A stretch of 64,000 nt of DNA from Effrenium voratum (lineage: Eukaryota > Sar > Dinophyceae > Suessiales > Symbiodiniaceae), in contig CAUJNA010001469.1 in assembly GCA_963377175.1 (NCBI GenBank), forward strand, positions 143,501 through 207,500, in the 5' to 3' direction. The notes beneath the pieces were generated by a model that saw nothing but the letters and a program-made list of their open reading frames with translations, was not told where the DNA came from and ran no database searches. Below, piece by piece: positions 1 through 12,823 of the stretch (positions within the stretch are counted from its first letter, which is position 1; every line of letters begins with the position of its first letter). The translations under genes and the position numbers were made by a program.

Positions 1-47
1 ATTTTTACTGTTGGTTTATCTCTTGTCAACATCCCATGGTTATCAAG

Positions 48-158
48 GTGCGCAGAGGCTCCGAACTCTTTGCGCACAGGCCTCCGCTCTTGCATGCCGC
101 CGCGGTTGCGGCGCCGATCGCCGGGCTCCCAAGACGAGATTCGGACATCTTTGGAGGA
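48..158 (+). CDS. Exon candidate, possible 5' part of the VPS10 gene
   Basis: After an AG at 46-47 an open frame reads VRRGSELFAHRPPLLHAA and continues through GLPRRDSDIFGGDK, with GC-rich third positions, until a TAG at 168. The 3' end is uncertain: no GT donor fits, and a GA donor at 159 is the best choice. The peptide has no motif I recognise and is linked to the VPS10 gene only by strand and position. Confidence 0.5.
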
Positions 159-589
159 GACAAGCCATAGCTTTGGTGGATTGTTGGGTGGGGATTTATC
201 CCCAAGCTTTATTTAGAGGGTGCTAAAATTCATTACTTGGATGGCCGCCCCGATTTGTAAATGGTTTCCGTTGCACGTGATTGTGGGAAATCGGGCTTTA
301 GGTTGCCAGTTTCTGTGATGGTCAAAGGAGTGAGAAGTAGTTATGGGCTTGGATAGGAGTAGCCAGGTTGGTATCACAGATTTTGGTGATTTCCTGCAAC
401 CATTATTCAACAGGTTTGGGGCAAGTTGGTTGAACCAGCTAGACCGCAGTACTGCAGCAGTATGCCTTACAAGGAGAACAAACTAGATATGTTTGGAAGC
501 AAGGGCTGTTAAAACGCGTTTAAGCAAGGGTTTGGCTCAACCTTACTCTTCAGGGGTAGTTCTTGCCTGGCTGGCTGCCTGGCTGCCTG

Positions 590-665
590 CCTGCCGCCCT
601 TGCTTGCTCGCTCGCTCGCTCGCTCGCTCGCTCGCTCGCTTGCTTGCTTGCTTGCTTGCTTGCCT
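590..665. repeat. Tetranucleotide microsatellite (CTCG)n then (CTTG)n
   Basis: CTGC/CTGG units (567-600) give way to about nine CTCG units and then five or six CTTG units. Confidence 0.95.
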
Positions 666-3600
666 ACCCCCCATGCAGCCGTTTGTCCATGTGGCGGCTG
701 CTGCCTCCGCCCCTGTCATGGTTCCTTTTTGCTCCTAGGGTCAGGTGCCCCTCAATATGTTGGTAGCTGAGCAATTTGAGCCCTGGTTCTAAGGAGACCC
801 CCAAACCTTCAAACGTCAAAGGAAAAATAACACCAAACAAGGAGAGCGGTGATCCTCAAAATTGGTTCACCTTGCTCTGCCGGACAGAAGAACTGGAATC
901 CCAAAATTAGACATTGAAGAACCACTCATTCCTATTAGGGGGTGTGGGCCCCTCGAAAGTGGCCTGGGCCCCCGATCAAACTCAACCAGTGGTTCTACTT
1001 AGATCCGGCGTTCCCATGGGAAAGCAACAAGCAATTCTCCCTTTCTGGGATCCATTTCAAGCTTTTGGGCACCGTGTTTGTGGCAAACCCATACGTTTGG
1101 TTCCCTTTTTCCGCCCTGCATTCTCGTTAAGTCAGAATGTGTTTCACCCGAAGTTTGGAAAGTCAAAAGAACCTTTGGTTTGCTGCTTGATTGAAGGCTG
1201 AAGTAATGTGTTTTACCCCAACAAGAAAGGCAAATGTCACTGAAGCTTGATGCAAGCCAGGTTTCTGCCACCAAATCGGTAAACTATTTGCTTGGTGTTT
1301 GGTTTCGCAGATCCCCAAATTCTCGTGGACTTTCGACTTTGACTCAGGCGCTGTTGGGCCACCAGGACTTCTGACGTGGCACAGAGTGCGGACGGCGCAG
1401 CTCGCTTGGTCAAACCCACTCGTTGGGGGATTTGCAAGTGTTATTTTTTTCTTTTTTTTCCCTTCTTGGGTTGCCAAACATCTGGCAACAAACACCCAAG
1501 TACCGGTTGGTGGTTCATTGCAATTAGGTTCATACCAGGGGTTTATGTGGGGCTGTCTTTTGTTGAATGCCAGCAGGATTCGAGGTATGGAGGCTGTGTT
1601 TTTGTGGCTCGGTACCCCAGATTTGGGGGTTCATTGGGAAGCCAAAGACCGAAATCCCATGTTTTGCGGGGTTCTCAAAATGTAGAGTGTGGTTAGTATC
1701 ATGGGTCCTTGGGGTTTCTCAAAATGCACTCTTTTTGGTTGGTTTTAAAGGGAAGCCAAAAGGAAGCTATCTGCTTTCATTGGAGTCCCAAGACGGTTCA
1801 TTCCCAAAGCCTGAGTGAAAATCCCTGAGAACCCTAGTAACTGAGTGGTATGTATCAGGGAGGGATCATTGCAGGAATGCAACCAGGAATTTAGATTTCT
1901 GACCAGGCAACCCCCCCATCTTTGAGCATCACAAAGGTGGGGGACCAACTTGAAAGAGCCTCCACTTGGCATCTCAGCCTTTCAGGATGTTTCCATGTCA
2001 CTCCTGAGTGTCCCCTTCAATGTTTAGCAGGTTTCTGATTCAATTTTCGCCAGCAGACAGGCGTTTGGGTTAGTTTGTCCTTTCCGATTTGAGCGGCAAG
2101 GAAGTGTTTCGATAGTTCAACCCGAGATGTCCTTTGCTCCCCGTAACCCACCGGCGCCTTCGCTGTGGGCCATTCTCAAGTGCCTGCCGAAGCCCTGAAA
2201 TTGGGGCGGGTTTGCGAAGCCACGAGTCAGGGGACCCAAACAGGTTCTAACAACCGGTTCCAGTTTGCACTTCAAAAAGCAATCATGCGTGCAGCATCGT
2301 TTCGAACCCAGTTGTTAGAACCCATTTAGAGGTCACCCTAAAAAGGCTTTGTCATCAGCGTAAAGCACCGCAGACGCGGGTGGTTTCACAGTTTGATGCC
2401 GGCTTGGTCTGGGAGAATGCCAGGCCCGGCACGTCTCACGAGTGCGCCCCTCATGTGCTTTGGAGGTAGACTCTCACAGCGACCTAGTATCTTCTGGGCG
2501 CTCCTGCAAACCCATTTTCTTATTTTAGGAGCGGATCTTGCCTAACACAGGATTCGGGCCCCTAAAAGTGGGAACAGTCTCCAGCTGGTGTCCATTTAAA
2601 CTCCAGCCAACAGAGGACCACAATTTTGTGCATACCTTCATAAGGGCGTGTCTTTTCTTGATGGCTTAAAACAGACGAGCCACCTATATGGGGGTGATGC
2701 CAAGAGCCAAGCTTTCCACCTGAATGGGTTGCAAGCCGCAACCCATTTGGCGTACCTGAAATGTTCCCGGTGTCCATTTGGTTCATTGGACAAATTAATT
2801 GCAACCACCAAGGTTATGGTTCCGGACTGGTGTTTGGTGTCTATTGGAAATTGCAAATTGGGACAACCCGGAATATGGCCAGGGGCCCTGTTGCGAGTTG
2901 GATTTCGGGCCCATGTCCCCTTGCATCCACGAAAAAGGAGGGGCATTAGCAGAGTACTACAATAGTACTAAACAGACAAATACACCCCTGACCGATTTTG
3001 ATTGGGGTTTTGGGGGGACACATTTTGATGTGAATCTATCAGATTGAATCCGGTTCCACCTTACACATCGACTCCTTTGAAGTGAAACCGAAGGTAGGTG
3101 TTTTAAACAAACGCCTACGAAAAAGGAGCACCAGCGGGTCCAGAACAAAGCGCCCAACTTGGCAGTCGTTGACCGCTTTCTGGAGGGTAGTGGTATCAAC
3201 TCTTGCAAGATCCCAGTCTTGTTGTTCTCCCCAAACACCGAAACACCAAAAAACATCTATCCTAGAAACTAGCTACAGAATGTTCTACTGGAAACAAGCC
3301 AAACACCCACCAAAAACAACGATTTCTAGTGGATTGTTTGGTAGCTGGTTTCTTGGAATCCGGAAAAGCGGATTGGACAATCGACTTCCACACTCTTCAG
3401 CTGGGCCAAGAAATGTGCGGGACACTTTCGAGGCGGCTGCACCGCAGACGGTGAGGCCCGGTCAAAATGGTTTTGGCTAGATTACTGGGGGAAAGCAGTG
3501 GCAAGCATGCCATGCTATGAAAGTGCTGTTAAGGAGATACTTGGATGCTCGCACCAATTGGTACATGGTTCAAGACCCGTTTTAGTACGTCTCCCTACGA

Positions 3601-3708
3601 AGGACTTCCCCATAACCTACCGAGTTAAGGGGCTTGCTGAATCCGGGGTTTCTAACCACCGACCAAGTGGATCCAGTTCTTAGATTGGAGATATTGCGAA
3701 ATTATAAG

Positions 3709-3731
3709 TGTAGCAGCAGTAGTAGTAATAC

Positions 3732-3812
<81 letters not shown>

Positions 3813-3859
3813 CAGTAGTAGAAATAGTAGTAGTCGTGGTGCTGGTGGTTGTGGTTGTG

Positions 3860-3916
<57 letters not shown>

Positions 3917-3968
3917 CTAGTACTAGTAATATTAATAGTAGTAGTAGTAGTAATAATAATAGTAGTAT

Positions 3969-4025
<57 letters not shown>

Positions 4026-4113
4026 GAGTAGTAGTACGAGTAGTAAGAGTAGCAGCGGCGGCGGTAGCAGTAGCAGTAGCAGTGGAAGTAGCAGTAGCAG
4101 CAGCAGCGGCAGC
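3709..4113. repeat. 400-bp AGT trinucleotide tract
   Basis: AGT units with interruptions (AAT, ACT, GGT), grading into AGC/GGC units at the 3' end. It creates long spurious frames of poly-Ser, poly-Val, poly-Thr and poly-Leu on both strands. Not coding by any other sign. Confidence 0.95.
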
Positions 4114-5537
4114 GGTAGAATTATTATCAGGGTACGCTTTTGCTGGTTGGTTGAAAGGAACACCGGGATCATTATTTGGACACATGGGGATGGATCAGAG
4201 TCGAGCGCTCATTTTACAATGGGTAATTTCCTCAATATGGTTTTTGAGGGTCCCAAAACCCCATTGTATAATTGTTTAATCCCTCAGCCTTCCCCCCACT
4301 ACCATGGCACCTATGAGAGATGCCTAAAAAAAAATCCACTTGATTTTCTATGTTCTTGACCGGGGCTCGCGCGGCATCCAAGCTTCATGCATGGGCGGGC
4401 GCAAGGTCGCCAGAAATGCTCGGCCGCGGTGGGACGGGGTTCTTGGTATTTCCGCTGTTGACTCATCATCGCACCAACAGGGCGCTCTCTTTTTTCGTGT
4501 CCGCGCCAAAAACAAGGCGGGTTTTACTTTTGGTTTCCCGTCAAAGCCAACCAAAAGACGGTACCGTCAAGAAAAGGCAGACCCGTTGCTGAGATCAGCT
4601 TGGCCAAAGCTTACCTGAAGATGACAAAGGTTTGAACTCCGAAGGGTTTCCTTTCTGGGACCAAATTTCGGGTCGTCGGAGCACCCCTAAGTGTGGCAGA
4701 GATGATGGAGGTCGCGAGCCTCCAAATCGCCTGGACATGTGGCCCGTTTCCTCTTGTCCGATTTCCCTGCCCCTCCGGAAAAGTTCGGGTCATCAAACTG
4801 CAGGTTTGCTGCTGTTTCGCAAATGCTTTCTTGCACCCTGCATCCCTATTACCCCCGTGCGCCACTTTTGTGAGAGGGAGGGCATACCAATCAAAGTCAG
4901 TTTGGGCCTTCCCCGCCCAAGGAGATTCACGGGTGAGACCCCTCTGTCCAGAGCTTGGGGGCGCTCCTTGGACAGTAGTCGGGAGGCTTTGGGATCCAAA
5001 GATTTGTTCTATCCAAACCACTGAAGTGCCATGTTGCCGTTTTGGCGGGGGTTCTTTCTCAATGATGAGGCCGTGCTAGGAGAGCAGTAAAGGAGTGTAT
5101 CCTGCAATAAGGGCCCACCAGAGCATGGAATCCCAGAAATTGGCTTTGATCCATACTGGCAGATCCCTCGACAGAGTTTGTTCCGCGGTTATTTCAGGAG
5201 TGGAGGATTATGTCGTAATTCAAGTTGAGACCAGCCACGTCTTTGTGTCTCGACCTTGCAAGGTTGAATGACGCGACTGCAGCTTTTCCCGCCAGATACA
5301 CCCGGAACACGAGAGGCCTCAAGGTGGCGTGTGAACCATGAGCATGACAGCCAAAAGGACTTGTCTCCCGCGAGCAGTCTACCCAGCTACCCCAAACCAG
5401 CAGGACACGGAAAATAGGCGCAGGCCGCTAAGGAGCGTATGTGCCATAGTCAAAAGACCCCTTTCCTCGGACGAAACAGGGCTGGTCATCCACCTGGTAA
5501 GGATCCTTCACAACCAGTACAGCGATTCCTGTCAAGG

Positions 5538-5582
5538 GAACCATGATGACGATAGGCCAAACAAGCGGAGTTTTGACCATGG
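5538..5582 (+). repeat. GGATGGTCA-family element, 3' half
   Basis: Shares GATGACGAT ... AGCGGAGTTTTGACCATGG with the fuller copies at 29416 and 45585. Confidence 0.6.
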
Positions 5583-6070
5583 CTCATATACTCGTTTTGT
5601 TGTTTGCATTGTTCGGTCCGGCATCGCGAGGCAGCACCAAAACCTCCAAGCTCAACAGTGCCCCGCTCCCTTCGCTCTGACACGACCAAACCACCAGGAT
5701 AGACCACTGGAAGGACCTGGAACAATTTCCTCTAGTTTCCCTTTGCCAACCACATTTCTTCGATCATGTCTTTTGCAATCCTGCAAGAGGCCAAACAAGC
5801 AGAACAGAGAGCCAAGCTGGACTCATGGTCAATCTCTTCCTTTGGCTTCTCTTCCCGCCTGATCCTCAGTAAGCGAGCGACACAAAGGGCCCTTGGGCGC
5901 CTTTTGGGGGGAGGAGTCCGCTCCGCGGCAAGGGCCTCTGGAAAGCAAAGCTGAGAGGACCTGCAAACTTGGGACTGCACAGAGCAGAAATGTTGTTCTT
6001 TCCGCAACAGCTGATAGCTTTAGGGTCGCCCAGATAGGCTGCGGGGTGGTCCGGGCCAACCCCTGAGGTA

Positions 6071-6127
6071 AGGTTCCACGAGGGTTCCACCAGGGTTCCA
6101 CCAGGGTTCCACGGCGGTTCCACGAGG
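6071..6127. repeat. 11-bp minisatellite
   Basis: Five units close to GGGTTCCACCA in tandem. Confidence 0.9.
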
Positions 6128-6843
6128 TTCTGCGAGGGCTGTGGGGTGGTGCGAGCACCAAAAAGAGCACCGCATGCTGTTGGGGACAACACCTGAGCTT
6201 ATTATGTAGTCTATCTTAACATATAAGTGTTCTGGATGAGACCCCAGACACTCCCACGCCAACCTGCTCCGAACAAGTCTGAAAGTTTGAATATTTTGGG
6301 CGCTACTTCCACCCGTGGGGGGCATTGTCCCTTGTGATGCTGCGATGTCGTTCCTTCGTGGAGTAAAATTGCCAGGTCGGCATTTTTCTTTAATCACTGT
6401 CGGCGCTTCAGCGTGAGGCAGAAGATTGCTCCCAAGAAAACATCAGGTTCGATGTCTCCCGAATTTGTCCCTTTTGAGGGGGAGGCTTCCTTGGAGTCGC
6501 CGAGGTTGGCTCTTGGAGATGAACCGGAGAAGCAGGCGGGACCGAGGGAGACACCTCGAAACCGCCGTTTTGGGAGAGGGGGTGGGGGGGGTGGGGCGAG
6601 GTGTCCATGGCAAGAGTGCTGGGATTTGAATCATCATGGCCCTATATCCCTGAGCCGGACCTATTGCTGATTCTCTTCAATGGGACTGGTGCTGCTGAGT
6701 TGACTGGCCAAAAAAGTGAACTTGGATGGCATTTGTCCAGGGCTGTTTCGTGATTGGATTCTTTTCTTTCAGTCATCGGGCTTGTCGAGAACTGGGGGTC
6801 GGGGAGTTTTTTTCCTTCTTTTTTTTCTGCGAATCCATGCAAG

Positions 6844-6923
6844 GGCCAAGTGCTGGTAAAGGAGCTGGTGCTCGACAGCGCGGTGGTTGACATCTCGCAC
6901 CTCAGATTTGAAGAATTCCGGGC
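6844..6923 (+). CDS. Exon candidate (GQVLVKELVLDSAVVDISHL)
   Basis: A pyrimidine-rich stretch (6807-6829) and an AG precede a frame reading GQVLVKELVLDSAVVD then ISHLRFEEFRA, with strongly GC-rich third positions. A GT donor lies at 6924; an alternative GA donor at 6905 would fit the phase of the next exon better. No family recognised. It would be an N-terminal part of the VPS10 gene if it belongs to it. Confidence 0.5.
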
Positions 6924-7442
6924 GTTGGACATTTGACAAGACCCTCCCATGTCCTTTGCCATCTGGTTCCGCCAAGGTACAACCTCGAAGAATCCCATGT
7001 CTTTTGCCGTCTGGCTGCCAATTGTTGTTTTCTCCTTCGAAGATGGGTTTTCCTTGGCCACACGTACGGTCTGATCCCGTTTGAAGCGAAATCAAAAGAG
7101 GCTGTTTAAGCAATGGTTGATTCCAAACAGGGGTTGGCTTGAATCTGGTGCGGGGTTGCTGACCGAGGTCTGTCAGTATCATCCTGAACGAGCAAAAAAC
7201 GAGCCCACCGATTGGGGGTAGACTGAGCTCGCCGGAGAAGGTGGGTACCCTCGAAAGAAACACGACATGAGGTTCGGTCAGAAGATCCAGTCTGTGGTCC
7301 ATTTTGAGTTCGCGATATTGGAGGGCTCACTCAGTTTCCCACAAAAAACAGAAGAACTCACTTATTGCTCACTTATTTTCCACTCTTACTCGTGCGATCG
7401 GCCAAGTTAGTAAGTTCTTGGTCACCTAGGTTAGAGTCCACG

Positions 7443-7532
7443 TATAAAGTCCCCCTTGGTGGGGTTAATCCTGGCATTTGTGGGTTATCAGTTAGAACCA
7501 AACTGGCTTAACTTGGCCGAACATCCAAGTGG
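7443..7532 (+). repeat. AAGTCCCC...CTTGGCCGAAC element, copy 1
   Basis: Shares AAGTCCCCCTTGGTGGGGTT, a TTTGTGGGTTAT block and ACTTGGCCGAACATCCAAGT with copies at 26470, 63650 and (minus strand) 45495. Confidence 0.8.
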
Positions 7533-7821
7533 CATGGGATCCACAAACTAGGCATGTCAGACTAACCCAGCCACTCATGGACCCTTCGAGGGAGTGTCCG
7601 ACCACCAACTTTAGAGCTCTCGGCTCACTGCGCCGACTTCTGCTGAGGTCGGCGGAATGAGTGATGACATATTCAGATTTGGATGATTTTGATGACTGAG
7701 ACATGCATATACATATATATAGAGATATATTTGATTGATTTGGATGATTGATATTTTGAGAAGTTTTTCTATTTGATGACTGATATATGTTTGACTTGTA
7801 GCTGGCCTGCCCTTTGAGCTG

Positions 7822-7966
7822 AGGGTGGGGAGTGGGGAGTGGAGTGCGAAGTGTGGAGTGTGGGGAGTGGGGAGTGTGGCGAGTGTGGGGAGTGTGGGGA
7901 GTGTGTGGAGTGTGGAGTATGGAGTGTGGGGTGTGCTGTGTGGGGGCAGTGGAGTGTTGCGAGTGT
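7822..7966. repeat. GGGGAGTGT minisatellite
   Basis: Irregular tandem units of 7-11 bp built from GTGGGGAGT and GTGTGGAGT. Confidence 0.95.
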
Positions 7967-8980
7967 GAAGGATAAACACCACGAACAAACCTCCCAAAAA
8001 TCCTAAACCAACCATGAACAAAACCATAAAGAATCATGTAAAACACGCAACACACACACACACACGCCTTGAAACCTGCCAAACACACAATACAAAACAC
8101 ATAAACAAATACCTTAATCACACCCTAGAAACACCCTCCCCACGATAGCGCCGAGGAGGAACCCCACTGTAGGCGCCCCCCTCGATTGGGAGGAAGCTTC
8201 CAACCACGCCAGACGAAGTTGCTAATTTGAAGTTCCCGTTTGAAAGAGACCCAGAAAGGTCCCCGCAAGAAAAGACGAGCCACCCATGTACAGCCCTCAA
8301 TTCCCTTACGTCCAGCACTCGGCCCCAGGACCGCCCAAAGGGTGTTTGAGTGGGTAACTCAATGACTGCCGCTACTCCAAATATCTTACCTTCTTCTTGG
8401 GTATATTTGCACAATCTGATTTTCCAGGGCAAATGCGTCCTTTAGTCAGGGGTTGATATCACACCCTTAAACAAGTGGTTGCAATCATGTCTTTGGAGTG
8501 TATGAAGGCTCCCGACTACTTCCCGGGGCCTTCAAATAAGGCTATTTGGGTGTTCCGCTCAGAGTGGTCGGACCGTCTCGAAAGGTCCAAGAGGGTGGGT
8601 GGAGGGATCCAGCATGAGCACGGATGTTTTTTTCGACGGCCAATCCCGCATCACCGAAATCCACCGAGCCGCGTGGTTGTGCCTTCCCGGCTCAGGTAGG
8701 CTGGAGTAGAGGGGAACCGAGCATGGGGTTGAGAGGGGAACCTTAATTATATCATTCACGAGGAGAACTGGATCACGTTTTTGGGGGCAACCCTCCACCC
8801 CCTCCGACTCGGTTTCCGTCGACTGATAGATTGCGCCTCTGAGGTATCTTGGCCACAGCCACGAGTGCCTGTTGCTGACAACGAAGAAGCAGCCGCAGCC
8901 TCGGCTCTTGGGTGAGACCCGGGTTTTGGTGAGGCCCGAAGCCCGAGTGTCGTGTTTTGGTGAGGAAAACTCAAAGCCAG

Positions 8981-9075
8981 GACAGACGGCGCTCATCAAA
9001 ACGGGCGCCAACGGGGCCCCAGCTACGAAAGCGGGTGCAAGTGGAGTCCTCACTCTTGCCGGAACACCTTTTCAG
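8981..9075 (+). CDS. Exon candidate (GQTALIKTGANGAPATKAG)
   Basis: Bounded by a CAG acceptor at 8978-8980 and a GTACCC donor at 9076. All three frames are open, so the frame is set only by phase: TALIKTGANGAPATKAG ends exactly on a codon boundary, as the next exon needs. Low-complexity Ala/Gly/Thr content suggests a loop or linker. A short coding-like piece (VPVADNEEAAAASALG) lies just upstream at about 8863-8910. Confidence 0.4.
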
Positions 9076-11301
9076 GTACCCCTCAAGTGGTGGTAGGAAT
9101 TGGTGGTTGGGATTGGAACTCCGGTTATTTTGAACACAAATGGTGAAGGTAGCCCCTAACGCCCAAACCACAAAACCATCCCACCAATTGGGGGTAAGGC
9201 GAGGTTTTGCTAGGATCCCGGTTTTGAGACAAAGCCCGCCTGGCGAGCCCTCATCAAGCGGCAGTTGCACACATGGCGGCCCTTTAATGACTCCGGATTG
9301 TCATTTGTCCTAGTGTGGATTTTTCTGGGTGTCACCTTCAAGTGTGACTTTTGTGGGTGACTATCCCCTGGCAGGATGGGTTTATTCATTTGGCCAAAAG
9401 TCTACTGCGATCAAGCCTTGGTTGGGAGTTGCCGGGAAAAGCGGGGCGAATCGAAACCTTTGGTTTCCCTGATTTGGAGCAAATTTAATTAGTCAAGGTT
9501 CCAAAAGGTTAACCTTGTATTTCCAGGCCCTTTGGGAAGTGCGATGGGAAATAGACCTTTAGTTGATGCCACCCAAATGGGATTTTCCCAACATGTTTGA
9601 CAAGCCAAGATGGGTACCCCCAGAATTGACTCCTGGATGATTGCCCCCAGTTTGCAACAACAAAAAGCTGCCGAATGTGCGGTTTTCTGGGCCCTCAATT
9701 TGGACTTTCAGTTTGCTAGTCTTTGAAACGAAGCGGTCCTGAATCCCCCCAAAGGACTTGGGAAGCTTAGCGCCCCACGCTTCGCTTTCGGCTCAGGCGG
9801 CTCTACTCGAGCTGTGACGCCGGACAAAGCTGGAAGGAAATCACCGACAAGGCGTCCGGCTTCCGGCTTCCGGGCGAGGTTGGCAATGGATACCTGTCGC
9901 TCCCAGACCGATTCGATTCCGAGGTTGCTTCCTTCTCGTGTTTTTGTTTCTTCCTTTTTTTCAAGGGTTTTCGTTCAAAGTTAACTGCTTGCTTGGGGCT
10001 GTGCTCGTTGGTTTCACATGGAAATCTGGAGGTCTGGGGGTTGAGTGGAAATGGGCCAATGTGTTGGTCCCAAAGATCAGCCCAAAGGCTCACGACGTCG
10101 CCTGGTGGCCTTCGGAAGAAGCCTACCCGTTTCCCTTCCCATTCGAAGGGTCCATTTTCGAGCTTGTGGTCCCAAAGAGATGGTCTTGAAATCCCAATGC
10201 CACAAGTGTGGAAGTCCTTGGGTCTACCTGGTGCACAGGTTGGAGGAAAATGGTGTTCTAGGGTCCCTGCCCTGTGAGGTTCCATGTGGATGTGGATGGG
10301 AGGCCGTGTGAGGTTCCATGTTTGTGGATGGGTAGTTGTTGTTTTGCGCATTTGGCTTTCCCATGAGACAGAGCTTTGGGTGAAGCTCGGGTTCCAGATG
10401 GTTCCTTACAGGCGCCAGGTCCGGGACATGGAGGTGAGGGTCAAGTGCCGAAAGGCTCATGGGTGAAAGTGGTGAACGTTGGGTTTAGCGGTGAGTAAGG
10501 GTTTAGTTTCAAGGTTGAGTTTGGAGGTTTTACGTAGGTTTTTCACCGGTTCTTGCTTTTTTCCCATCACCATTGACTATGTGATATGCCCCATTGGATG
10601 GCCTGTCCAAAGCCAACCCATCAACCTTTCGAGCATACCTCGCACCCCCCAAAGCCAGCAAGATACAAAAGCTGTCTTCCGCAGCCCTTCCCCCCCAACA
10701 AGACAGCCTCCAGGGGAACATTGTGGGCATAGTGTTTACAGAATGACTATAACAGTATATTGGTTGCACATCCCATGAACCCTCTGAGTCCCGGCAGCTT
10801 CGGGTGGAGGGTATTCAAAATCATCTTGGATCCAGCTGTTAAATCCCGCCTTCCACCTTTGGATTCCTTATAACGTTTAGCCAAAGGTCAAACAACATTT
10901 TTGTTACCAAAAGGTTAGTAGAACCAACATTTCTATGACTTTCAATGGGAGTCCTTTCACAAGTGGTAGGTGGACTAGACCCGGCTGGAAGTTGGCGGTT
11001 CGGATTTGAGTATGGGTCAAAATCAAACCACCAGGAATTGCATGTGCCAGGGCAATCCATTTTAGGGTTACCCTTTTTTGACCAGCACACCCATTTGGGG
11101 GTGGATTAAAAGGTCCTTTGCATGGGATGACCATTGGTTGGAAAACCACAAAGAAGACGCTATTTCAAACACCTGGGAAAGTTACCCATGGTCATTTGTG
11201 GGGAGGAATATTGATTAACCCTCCATTTGGATTTGAAGCCCCCTGGTTCTTAGGGGCGAAAATGGGTGGTTCCTCTCCACCGCTTCAGAGAGTGAGTGCA
11301 G
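9076..11301. other. Intron
   Basis: Contains the AAGTGAGTCAAGG-family copy (9492-9545) and paired GGTGG/CCACC motifs near 9085-9110. No exon recognised. Confidence 0.5.
9492..9545 (+). repeat. AAGTGAGTCAAGG-family element, copy 1
   Basis: AGTCAAGGTTCCAAAAGGTT, AACCTTGT and a GGGAAGTG end match copies at 29717 and 33748; the AAGGT/ACCTT parts form a small hairpin. Confidence 0.6.
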
Positions 11302-11390
11302 GTGGACTCCACTCCGGGTGCGCAGCTCCGTGCAGAGCGGGTCATCGTGAATCCGCCTGGGGCCCGGAAGTCGGTGTTGACCAGCCCCAA
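11302..11390 (+). CDS. VPS10 gene exon (VDSTPGAQLRAERVIVNPP)
   Basis: Acceptor GTGCAG at 11296-11301 and donor GTGGGA at 11391. About 80 % of codons end in G or C. The peptide includes RVIVNPPGARKSVLTSP, which resembles the strand of VPS10 proteins written in animal sortilin as GKVVLT. Joined to the next exon it reads VLTSPNGLPAAFASDLW, in phase. Confidence 0.6.
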
Positions 11391-12706
11391 GTGGGAGCTG
11401 GGTTGTGGGGGTGGGTGGGTCGGCGGTGAAGAGTTCCTGTTTTTGAAAGAGAACGACAGAAATATGCGGCATCTGCGGGTTCCCATGGTTCTGCTTGGTC
11501 CTTTGTGAGCAGGGGGTCTGAAGATTACTTTCGGGGGCGGGTAACCCTGTTAAACCTCATGCCCATTTCAGAGGATTCCTGCTGGTTGGCTTGAATGGGA
11601 AACCAGGGTCCCCTGCTTTGAGAAACCTCAATGTAAGAATCCAGGGTAGTTTTCTTGCACTACCAGATCTGGTCGGGCTCCCCAAAAAGGTGGTACTGAA
11701 TTCCCCGAATGCCAAGCTCTCAAGGGGATTCAGCAAAATGACCACCCTTGCAAGGGCTCCCTAGTCTAGGACGCGAAGGGTTGTTTGTCCATCCAAAAGA
11801 GTCTCCCTCTCCGTTTTTTGTCACTTGGCTTGAACGTAGATGGCGCGGGTTTCGGTTGGTTCTGATTGATGAAGGTTCGATGTTTGGTTGACACTTTTGG
11901 CCGCCCCTGTCCCGGTTTCTTGGCCATGGCCCGGGCTCTCCATCGTTGATTCTGACAAAAAGAGGGCGTTTCGTATATGTCCCGCTTAAACATCACCAAG
12001 AGGAAACTAATTTAAAGGTATCAACCAAGAGGCGATGTCTGTAGGGGCACGGGGGAATCTGGGGACCCTGCCAGGGGGCATGTTTGAGTCACCCACCTTT
12101 TGGTTTGGGGTCCAAAAAAGGTTGGGGTGGAAACAACAAGGGGGGACATATGGTTGTGCTTTTTTTTCCTCTTTTTTTTAGGGTACCCTTTGTTGGCTCA
12201 GTCAAACCAAAGGGGAAACAATCTGCTTTGAGGGCTCCCTATTTAGAGACAAACTCTTATCTGGAGTTTCCTCGAAAACCGTGTTATATTTCAGGGTAGA
12301 CGAAATATGGCATAGAATCAGACGATGTACTATTTTCTGTGCACCCCAGATGTGGGGCGAGATATGGGGACCGCAGTTTGGCTGATTCTCAGCAGTACAT
12401 GAAGAACATGATCCCCAAAACCCGTCCAACTTCCTAGGCATCCCCTTCCAGTTCATTCGCAACTCCTCCCTGTTGAGTCGCTGAGAACCAGGATACAAAT
12501 ATTCCGAAGGGGTCACCTACTGCAACCTCAAGCACTGCGTTAGGTGGGGCTTGATCAATATCCTCTCCAAATGACGGGTCACTTTTCCAATGTGGTTGAG
12601 ATATCATTCGAGGGGGAATGGTTTTCCTCAAACATTGGTCATCTCCTTTGCACACAGGACCTTTTGATCAGTTTCCCCAAGTAAGAGGGACATCTCATTT
12701 GTTGAG
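11391..12706. other. Intron with HP1-like element
   Basis: A foldback of the HP1 type at about 12135-12260 (TTTTTTAGGGTACCC, TCAAACCAAAGGGGAAAC, TTGAGGGCTCCC). No further exon recognised. Confidence 0.5.
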
Positions 12707-12823
12707 TGGTCTTCCCGCGGCCTTCGCATCGGACCTTTGGATCAAAGCACGACCCGAGCAAGACGCCAGGGCGGACAAGGCCGTGGCCGTGCTGCAGGCA
12801 CAGCGCATGGTCCCAGACAAGAG
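12707..12823 (+). CDS. VPS10 gene exon (GLPAAFASDLWIKARPEQD)
   Basis: Acceptor TTGAG at 12702-12706. The frame reads GLPAAFASDLWIKARPEQD then ADKAVAVLQAQRMVPDK with about 80 % GC at third positions. Two other frames are open but have poorer codon use. End placed at a GC donor (12824) because it gives the phase needed by the next exon; a GT donor at 12870 is an alternative. Confidence 0.55.

Larger units (their letters stand above)
159..6843. other. Intron or intergenic, repeat-rich
   Basis: No exon I can support. Holds CTGC/CTCG/CTTG tetranucleotides (567-665), HP1-like cores near 1725-1780 and 4515-4580, the AGT tract (3709-4113), half of a GGATGGTCA element (5538-5582) and an 11-bp tandem repeat (6071-6127). 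A GC-rich piece at 5865-5945 is weakly coding-like. Confidence 0.5.
6924..8980. other. Intron, repeat-rich
   Basis: Contains the AAGTCCCC-family copy (7443-7532), the GGGGAGTGT minisatellite (7822-7966) and a short CA run near 8052. A small coding-like piece at 8863-8910. Nothing else recognised. Confidence 0.5.

Noticed and set aside
3634..4359. Long frames of poly-Ser, poly-Val, poly-Thr and poly-Leu on both strands
   Set aside because: Products of the AGT microsatellite being stop-free in several frames; no coding bias outside it.
5338..5862. Plus-strand open frame of 174 codons
   Set aside because: No motif, no GC3 bias, overlaps a dispersed element copy.
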